This document shows positions 1 to 5,365 of a stretch of DNA of 5,365 nt, piece by piece. Within the stretch, counting starts at the first letter, position 1, and each line of letters opens with the position of its first letter. Position numbers and translations under genes: made by a program. Origin of the DNA: Ruminococcaceae bacterium UBA1213 (GTDB lineage Bacteria; Bacillota; Clostridia; Oscillospirales; Acutalibacteraceae); NCBI GenBank assembly GCA_002309275.1, contig DBXL01000228.1, positions 1-5,365 of the forward strand, read 5' to 3'. The notes under the pieces are model-generated. The model saw only the letters and a program-made list of their open reading frames with translations, made no database searches and was not told the origin of the DNA.

Positions 1-3000
1 AAAAGCCTGTATATAATTATGAATTTATCTATAATGATGCTGGTATTCCAATACAGGTACATAGAACTGTTTCAGCATCAACTTACGGAAATGAATATGA
101 AGATGCAGTTTGTCAGCCGATGATGGCAAACGGTACTCAAGTTTTGGATAGTAATGGAAATCCTGTGTGGAAATTTGAGGGTGATGAAAAAACGTTTAGC
201 ACAGCTTTGACAACAAGTTCAGGTCCAAGCCTGCTGAAAATAAAAACGGGTGAACATACATATACAGAAGAATACTGCGGTATTATTGGTTCAACAAATA
301 TCAATGGTGTACGAAGGCTAAATGCTGTAAGAAAAAATGGTGATAGTTGGGAAGAAGTAGTTTTTGTACGAACTTCGATTTATTGTGAAGAAAAAGATGA
401 AGATGGGAATGTTGTGCTGGATGAAGGAGGAAATCCTGTATTTCAAGACACAGCTACTTATGTGTGGGAATATGAGCAGGATTATGTGCCTGCTGTGCAG
501 TCGGGAAGTAATAATATTACGGTGAGTGTTCCGAGTGACAACACAATGGAAACTTATACCATAAGAATAGCAAGCAGTACGCCTGTTGAAGTCACTCTCA
601 ACGGAACACAGAGAGTTCAAGGACAAGATGATGTACATCTTTTATTTATGGACAGGGGAAACGACCAGCCCGATACCATGCAGGTGTCAAGTGAAACAGT
701 TGAGCTTGACAGCCAGAACAATTCGGCAGAATTTACTGTACAGTATCCGGAAGAAAAATTCAGTTCCTTCAATAAGATATGGCAGTCGGACGGCGAAACA
801 CTCCACGATAATGCTGTAAATATAGGTGTAGTGTACAAAGATGAAAACGGAAATGAAGTTAAGCTTATACAGGCAGATACTCCTCATGCCATTGGCGATC
901 CTTTGAAAAATGCAGACGAGAACGCTACATTTTACAGGGAAAGTGCACTTAACGTAACATGGACATACTATCTCTACACGCATTACAATTACAATTCCGA
1001 CGGAACAGAGAGAAATTTTGAAATTTATGAATCGGAGATACCCGACGGATATATACAGCAGAGAGATAACAGAGGCAACCTTGTGAATATCAAGCTGAGT
1101 CCCTTTGAGGCTACAATCACATGGCATGATGCGGAGAATAAATACGGTTCAAGACCTGATCCCGAAAAGCTTGCCGAAAATATTGAAAATCTTGTATATA
1201 AGAGGTCGGCAGGTGCAAATGAACAGAAACTTGATGATGTTATAGTCCTCTGCAAGCAGGCTTATCAGCCCAAAAAGACAAAAATACCGTATGCCGGGTA
1301 TGAGCCGATAGCGACAAGTGTACATCTTACCCCCGAAGAAATAAGTGCTTATAATAATGACAGCGAAACCGGTGTAAATGCGAAAAATGTAAGTGTTACG
1401 GCACTCAACGCTGATATAACCGCTTACAATGCAGATGTGATTACTGAAAGTGCAGCTGACGACCACCCCGACATACTAACAAGTAATTTTCCTTATTCCC
1501 CTCCCAATTTGTCGAGTTTCGGCGGTGATATTTATCAGTATAACCTTGCTGTTGATGAATATAATGAGCGTGTAAGAATTTATAATGAGGGAGATGAAAT
1601 CACCAATACAGAGGGTGTGACACAGTTCAATCAAGAGGTTGATAATTACAATGACGGGGTTAACGCAAACAATCAAGCGATTGAAAACAGACTGAATGAT
1701 GTGAATGATTTGAGAAATGTGGAGAATGTAGTCGTTATTACTCCCGATATTGAAAATAACTGGACTATATCCATGCCCCATTCGATGGCGGTTGACAGCA
1801 ACGATAAAAAATATTCCTACTATATAAAGGATACCGACGGCACTCACAGCCTTTCAGATAATCTTATACCCGAATCTGCTGACGTAAACGGTATTGACCA
1901 TACAAGCGACAGCTATGCCCTGAGCATTTCAAATAACGGCAACAGTGCCTCTTTTACAGATGCGATTTATGATAAGGCAGATGTAAAGGCTACTCTCACG
2001 GGTGAAACGGAATTTTCTGTATATAAATACTGGGGCGATAACAATGACGGTGACCGCCCTGAATGTGAATTTGAAATTTATCACTATTCAGACGTTGACG
2101 GAAAAAGCTATACAATCGCCACAGCTATGCCGAAAGCGGATTTCAAACGCCCCATCATCAATTCCACAGACATCGGAAGCAGGGATGACAGTATAGTTAA
2201 GTATGTGTTCAAAAAAGGTGAGAATTCTTCCGTAACTGTAACAAACGTACAGGACGGTTATGCAAAACATACAAGTGATGTATATCTTTCCAGCATTCCG
2301 AAGTTTGACGCAACGGGACGTATGTATATATATTATGTAAAGGAATCCACGCTGAAAGACGCTGAAAAACATTCATACAGCGTTTCGAGGGATACAAGCT
2401 ATGAGGACAGCCCTTATAAAGCCAATGAGAGACTTCCCGGCAACTATGCCCTCAACGGCGATACTCTCAGAAACGTTCTTTCGGGCAATACAGGAAATAC
2501 CGTTACAAAAACATGGAAAGCTGAAGCCCGTCAGGACAGAAGCGACAGGGCATCTTTCATTATAGACCAGTATTCCTATGTGCGTGAGGGAAACAGCCAG
2601 AACTATAAAATGGAGGACTATACAGATACGTCAACTATTGTAAGTACGGACGGACATGAAAAAATGTATCTTCTGTATGAAATGGTAAAGGTTGATGGCA
2701 CTTGGAAATATAAAGTAAAAGTTAATTATAAAGATGCAGATGATAATGATTATTCGGGCTATAACTATTATGCCCTCGACGAGATAACAGTTGATGAACA
2801 GACACAGAATATCCGTGTAAGTTCCTATACATACACCGACAAAGACGGCATTTCCCATACAGTGACGGGCAGTTTTTACGGTGAATTTGCCCACAGATAT
2901 GTAGATGACATATATCTTAAAGGTAACAACGGAGAGATTATTCTTGATGGCAATAACAAGCCCGAATTGTCATGCAGGGAAGAAGAACTTGTAAGAGATT

Positions 3001-5365
3001 TGAAAACAGAAAACGGTCATACGACTTTTACCAATACTCAGGTAAGAGTTCTGAAAAAGACCGAAACAGACAATACACAATACTATCTTTACAAACACGG
3101 AACGGGTGAAAATGCAGATAAAATTGTTCTTAACTATGGCGGAAGTCTGATATATCAATCATGGAACGAAATATATAATATAGATCCTTCCAACAATACA
3201 GCCAAAACAACAATTATTTTGGAAGTAGATGATGATGATGTTAATGATCCCATTCTTGCACAGGCAAAATCAGAGGAACTTGCACATTTCAGAACGGAGC
3301 ATAGTATTGACTGGACAAGTGATGAAAATAATTCAAACGATATTGAACAGATGAAAACTTTAAATAACAGAGCAATATCTTCATTGAATTCATCATTACG
3401 CAGTCTGACCAATCAGAAAAGTACAGCACAGCAGGAACTTGCGGTACTTCAGCAGGCATATGACCGTTTAAACGAAGAATTACAGGATTTACAGCGACAG
3501 AAAACAGCATTGGAAGCAACTAATCCTCGCCCTGAAGATTATCAGCAACGATTGGAGAGTTTGAACAATCAGATAAACGATAAACAAAATGAACTTTCAG
3601 CAAAAGGAACTGAAAGAGATAATAAACAGGCAGCATTAGATGGAATTAACGCCAATATAAGTGCGGTAGAACATAAACTGACTGTTCGCAGGACATACAG
3701 AAATAAACTGATAGAAGTTTCGGAAAAGACGATTGAGGACTATGCCGATGCGGGAGTACATCTTAACAACCATGATGAGTCTATAACGGTTGCAAAGAAA
3801 GATAAGACTTTTGAAATTGAGGTAAAGCTTGTTTACGATACAGTGAACAATATATATGTTCTTGACGGAAACAACAATATAAGAGTTGACGGAAATGGTA
3901 TTCCGATAGTTCAGGCACAGTATCAGTATCAGCAGGGAACAGGAAATGTTGTATGGCTTGACAATCAGCAGGAAAGTATCGCAGTGACGTTTGTTGACGG
4001 AGCGACCTCGACCAATCAAACAAAACAAAAATATCTGAGTTTATCTCCGACATCTACATATTTTACCATGCCGAAATCGGAGAGTGCCACAGCACATCAC
4101 GGCGAAAAGGTGCTTGACGGTTTCAGTCAGGACGTTAAAACCAAGACTGAAAATATAGGTATGTCCCGATATGACCATGAGGGCTATGAGTATTTCTATA
4201 AAGTGTATGAGGACCAGATTAAAACAAAAGATGATGCAGGATACTCGAATGTTGAAACAATCACAGATGAAACAGGTACATATCGTATTATCACGACTGA
4301 TAAAGGCTACAAATATGAAAGCCGTGAGGTCATCGACAACGGCAACTCTATTGTTACAAATACTTTGATAGGTTCTACATATCCCTCTACAACAAAGAAT
4401 TTCAGCGGATATTTTCTGCCTAAAAGTTATACTGCAACAAAGCTTGACGGTACAACTGTCAACAACTCCGGAAATATAAATCCTGATGAGGTATCAACCT
4501 ATACGCTTAACATATCTAATGCACGAGAGTATGCTGTAGAGTACATTGTTTACAGAGAGGGTGTCAATCTCGGTACGGCATATATGTACTTTAGAGTAAC
4601 GGATAACGGAAGCAAGTTCAGGATAAAAGAGGAACATGAAAATGATACGAATGGTGTCACAAATGTGCCTGTTGAAGCAATCGTTTTTGCCGACTATCCG
4701 CAGTATGAAAGGGATCCCGAAACAGGAAAAATACTGAGAAATGAAGACGGTACTATTGTATATCAGTATGAGAAAAATCCTGATGGTACTAATAAACTTG
4801 ATGAGCATGGCAATCCGATAATAGTAGTAAAGCATGAGCCTGTTATTGACTGGGACTGCACGATTGAGGCGATATATAAGACTCAGGAAGATTTGCTTTC
4901 ACATAGCGGTCACACTTGGACTGTCAATACAAGCTGGGATAATTTTTTTGTCAATCAGAACGGCACTTATGCAAGTGAAATATCGGCATTGCTCAATGAG
5001 CAGATAAACGGTGCGGAAGGTCGTCAGAATACCGCAATCGCATTTCCGAGATATAACGAAAACGGTGCATTGTATATATATGATATTCGTGAGATAGGAA
5101 TGTATCCTATCACATCATGGAATGATGAAGACGGTACACCGGTCATATCAACAACGGAAGCAGGCTTTGGCAGTGACAATGAAAGATTGTTGGTGACAGA
5201 TTATGAAGTAGGTGACGGCAGCGGTGCAAATTATGCCTATTCTACTTTCAACGACAAAATTGACAACGTAACAAGCGGTGAATATGATTATCAGACATTC
5301 AGAGTTTACAAAGAATACCGTGACGAAAATCAGGAACTTTACCGCCATGATGTCAAGGCTTCATT
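1..5365 (+). CDS. Giant Cna_B-domain surface protein (adhesin-like), internal fragment, partial at both ends
   Basis: One uninterrupted reading frame covers the whole window. The first complete codon is at base 3, the last at 5361-5363, giving 1,787 residues with no stop. Neither start nor stop is visible, so the full protein is larger. It is acidic and rich in Asn, Asp, Thr and Tyr, with only seven Cys, as expected of an exported Gram-positive protein. I see no hydrophobic stretch long enough for a membrane segment. A chain of about seven Cna_B-type beta-sandwich domains is recognised by opening K-x-W/F/Y strands (W at residues 260, 374, 677, 838; F at 1467) and closing Y-x-V-x-E strands (E at 343, 781, 1403, 1697). 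Such domains usually act as rigid, protease-resistant stalks of adhesins and pilins anchored to the cell wall by sortase. No anchor or signal peptide lies in this window, so surface location is inference. Two helical modules interrupt the domain chain. Ligand unknown. Confidence 0.9.
3..750 (+). other. Protein region: unassigned beta-rich segment upstream of the first clear Cna_B domain (residues 1-250)
   Basis: Residues 1-250 are in frame with the rest of the protein. They show alternating polar and hydrophobic residues typical of beta strands, but no family signature I can name. Two turns of the form D-x-x-G-N-P-V occur (around residues 51-58 and 141-148), the second preceded by a D-E-D-G-N turn. 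Each is followed by an aromatic strand (VWKFEG; FQDTATYVWEYE). The segment contains three of the protein's seven cysteines (residues 37, 92, 128). Its first 160 codons are strongly biased to A/T in the third position, unlike what follows. It may hold one or two diverged beta-sandwich domains. Confidence 0.55.
750..1100 (+). other. Protein domain: Cna_B-type domain 1 (about residues 250-366)
   Basis: The opening strand reads FNKIW, with Lys 258 two residues before Trp 260. The strand GVVYKDENGNEV follows. The closing part has an N-x-D-G turn and then NFEIYESEIPDGYI, the usual 'Y-x-V-x-E...GY' ending, with Glu 343. Asn 362 in the next strand (LVNIKL) could be the partner of Lys 258 in an intramolecular isopeptide bond, with Glu 343 catalytic. 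That pairing is inferred from the family and not shown directly. The length of about 115 residues is close to a normal Cna_B domain. Confidence 0.65.
1104..2010 (+). other. Protein domain: Cna_B-type domain 2, split by a helical insert (about residues 368-670)
   Basis: The opening ATITWHDAENKYGSRPDP (Trp 374, Arg-Pro 384-385) matches the classic Cna_B start 'W-x-D-x-x-N-x-x-G-x-R-P'. The matching second half, ENNWTISMP followed by KKYSYYIKD, appears only at Trp 587 to Asp 610. R-P and N-N-W are normally about 25-30 residues apart; here they are about 200 apart, so roughly 170 residues are inserted. The position two before Trp 374 is Ile, not Lys, and the usual closing Glu is Asp 610. This domain therefore probably does not form the standard isopeptide bond. 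Confidence 0.65.
1335..1730 (+). other. Protein region: helical insert with Tyr-Asn heptads inside Cna_B domain 2 (residues 445-576)
   Basis: The segment is dominated by the heptad [Y/F/L]-N-x-x-[V/I]-x-x. Tyr occupies residues 513, 520 and 527 at exact seven-residue spacing, each followed by Asn. Phe 542 and Tyr 549 continue the pattern, as do Leu 468 and Tyr 475 earlier. Two helical arms (about 445-484 and 511-576) flank a Pro/Asp/Ser-rich break containing DDHPD and SPPN. This looks like a helical hairpin projecting from the beta-sandwich. The Tyr-based heptads recall, in style only, the helical stalk of streptococcal antigen I/II; no homology is claimed. Confidence 0.6.
2013..2490 (+). other. 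Protein domain: Cna_B-type domain 3 (about residues 671-830)
   Basis: This is the clearest Cna_B domain in the window. It opens with VYKYWGDNNDGDRP, with Lys 675, Trp 677 and Arg-Pro 685-686, followed by the strand EFEIYHYSD. It closes with IPKFDATGRMYIYYVKES, where Glu 781 sits at the usual catalytic acid position. Asn 824 (LRNVL) is a candidate bond partner for Lys 675. At about 160 residues it is somewhat longer than the minimal domain, with the extra length between the two halves. Confidence 0.8.
2493..3038 (+). other. Protein domain: diverged Cna_B-type domain 4 (about residues 831-1012)
   Basis: The opening strand NTVTKTWKAE places Lys 836 two before Trp 838. No R-P turn follows. The acidic closing strand is YNYYALDEITV (Asp 926, Glu 927). 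The stretch after it carries extra strands (IRVSSYTYTDKDG; GSFYGEFAHRYVDDIYL) before ending in TTFTNTQ, with Asn 1011 in the T-N-T motif that commonly ends these domains. The family call rests on the K-x-W start, the acidic strand and the T-N-T end. Confidence 0.55.
3042..4365 (+). other. Protein domain: expanded Cna_B-type domain 5 containing a coiled-coil hairpin (about residues 1014-1455)
   Basis: The region begins right after the T-N-T end of domain 4 with VRVLKKTE (Lys 1018 and Lys 1019 in the opening strand, no Trp). It ends with a clear Cna_B second half: STYFTMPKSES, then MSRYDHEGYEYFYKVYEDQI (Glu 1403), then GNSIVTNTLIG with Asn 1453. Between them lie beta strands, an acidic run, a long coiled coil and more beta strands. 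The simplest reading is one domain with a very large insertion. It could equally be a short Lys-starting domain, a separate coiled-coil module and a second domain whose first strand I cannot identify. Confidence 0.45.
3342..3715 (+). other. Protein region: antiparallel coiled-coil hairpin (residues 1114-1238)
   Basis: The composition switches abruptly to Gln, Glu, Leu, Ala, Lys and Arg, with hydrophobic residues three and four apart, for example around LAVLQQAYDRLNEELQDLQR. The run is broken once by TNPRPEDY (residues 1173-1180), where two prolines must interrupt the helix. The arms on either side are about 59 and 58 residues, as expected for a helix-turn-helix hairpin. At 1.5 angstroms per residue each arm would be close to 9 nm long. 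Function unknown; a projecting spacer or oligomerisation arm is inference. Confidence 0.75.
4389..5295 (+). other. Protein domain: expanded Cna_B-type domain 6 (about residues 1463-1765)
   Basis: It opens with TTKNFSGYF (Lys 1465, Phe 1467 in place of Trp), only 12 residues after Asn 1453 that ends the previous domain, the usual close packing of these modules. The second half is clear: AIAFPRYNENGALYIYDIREIGMY, with Glu 1697 in the catalytic position. The roughly 210 residues between the two halves include beta strands and an extended charged segment (residues 1571-1613). The bond-partner Asn near the end is not certain; candidates lie in FNDKIDNVTSG. Confidence 0.6.
4713..4840 (+). other. 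Protein region: repeated D-x-x-G beta-hairpin insert in domain 6
   Basis: Four glycine turns of similar form follow one another: DPETGKI, NEDGTIV, NPDGTNK and DEHGNPI. They are separated by short charged or aromatic strands such as YQYEK. This suggests a long twisted hairpin or two stacked hairpins. Similar D-x-x-G-N-P turns occur near residues 51-58 and 141-148, and a shorter DEDGTPV near residue 1710. The acidic turns look superficially like calcium loops but do not fit the EF-hand or dockerin spacing. Confidence 0.45.
5298..5365 (+). other. Protein domain: start of Cna_B-type domain 7, cut by the window end
   Basis: The last visible residues include FRVYKEYRDENQELYRHDVKA. Lys 1770 sits two before Tyr 1772, in the position of the K-x-W pair, and the following strand resembles the second strand of a Cna_B domain. 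Only about 22 residues are present, so the call depends on the pattern set by the preceding domains. Confidence 0.45.

Noticed and set aside
586..819. Short + strand open frame starting with ATG
   Set aside because: It overlaps the giant frame out of phase, and its product has no recognisable features.
687..1127. Open frame of 146 codons on the - strand
   Set aside because: It lies entirely antisense to the long + strand frame, its translation is rich in Cys, Ile and Val in the manner of complement translation, and no family pattern is seen. The other - strand frames, including 1476-1847 and 3636-4028, are rejected for the same reason.
2037..2060. D-x-N-x-D-G-D pattern resembling an EF-hand or dockerin calcium loop
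   Set aside because: It is the N-x-D-G-x-R-P turn of a Cna_B domain; the helices that flank true EF-hand or dockerin loops are absent.
2322..2340. TATATATATTAT and the similar stretch near 5072, resembling promoter -10 elements
   Set aside because: Both encode the Y-I-Y core of a Cna_B closing strand (YIYYV, YIYDI), lie deep inside the gene, and have no gene start after them.
4943..4949. Run of seven T, possible terminator or -1 slippery site (T TTT TTT)
   Set aside because: No GC-rich hairpin precedes it, and it encodes Phe-Phe within a continuous frame. A -1 shift here would meet a stop within about a dozen codons. No downstream stimulatory structure is evident.

Overview
The window lies inside one very large protein-coding gene on the + strand. 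Reading codons from base 3 (codon starts at positions divisible by 3), there is no stop codon from base 3 to base 5363. That is 1,787 consecutive sense codons, open at both ends. The start codon, signal peptide, promoter, stop codon, cell-wall anchor and terminator are therefore all outside the window. Residue numbers below count from the first complete codon, so residue = base position / 3. I see no second gene, RNA gene, mobile element or CRISPR array.

The product looks like a giant secreted or surface protein of a Gram-positive bacterium, built from a chain of Cna_B-type (collagen-adhesin B-region, prealbumin-like) beta-sandwich domains. The evidence is recurrent pairing of an opening K-x-W (or K-x-F/Y) strand, once with the classic N-x-D-G-x-R-P turn, with a closing 'P-[KR]-[YF]-[DN]-x-x-G ... 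Y-x-V-x-E' strand, and several domains ending in a T-N-T strand. I can place about seven: 750-1100, 1104-2010, 2013-2490, 2493-3038, 3042-4365, 4389-5295, and one starting at 5298 that runs off the end. In many homologues these domains carry a self-made Lys-Asn/Asp isopeptide bond; most domains here have candidate residues, but the second lacks the lysine.

Two of the domains appear much longer than normal because they contain inserted helical modules. The second domain has an insert of roughly 170 residues (about 1215-1740) with Tyr-Asn heptads. The fifth contains a probable antiparallel coiled-coil hairpin (about 3342-3715) with two arms of nearly equal length. Residues 1-250 (bases 3-750) are beta-rich and not assigned to a family.

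The base composition (roughly 40% G+C by eye), frequent ATA and AGA codons, and this architecture suggest a gut-type member of the Clostridia (Ruminococcus/Oscillospiraceae-like). That assignment is inference. Codon use is not uniform: the first 480 or so bases and the coiled-coil segment are poorer in G/C-ending codons than the rest, which suggests a mosaic gene.
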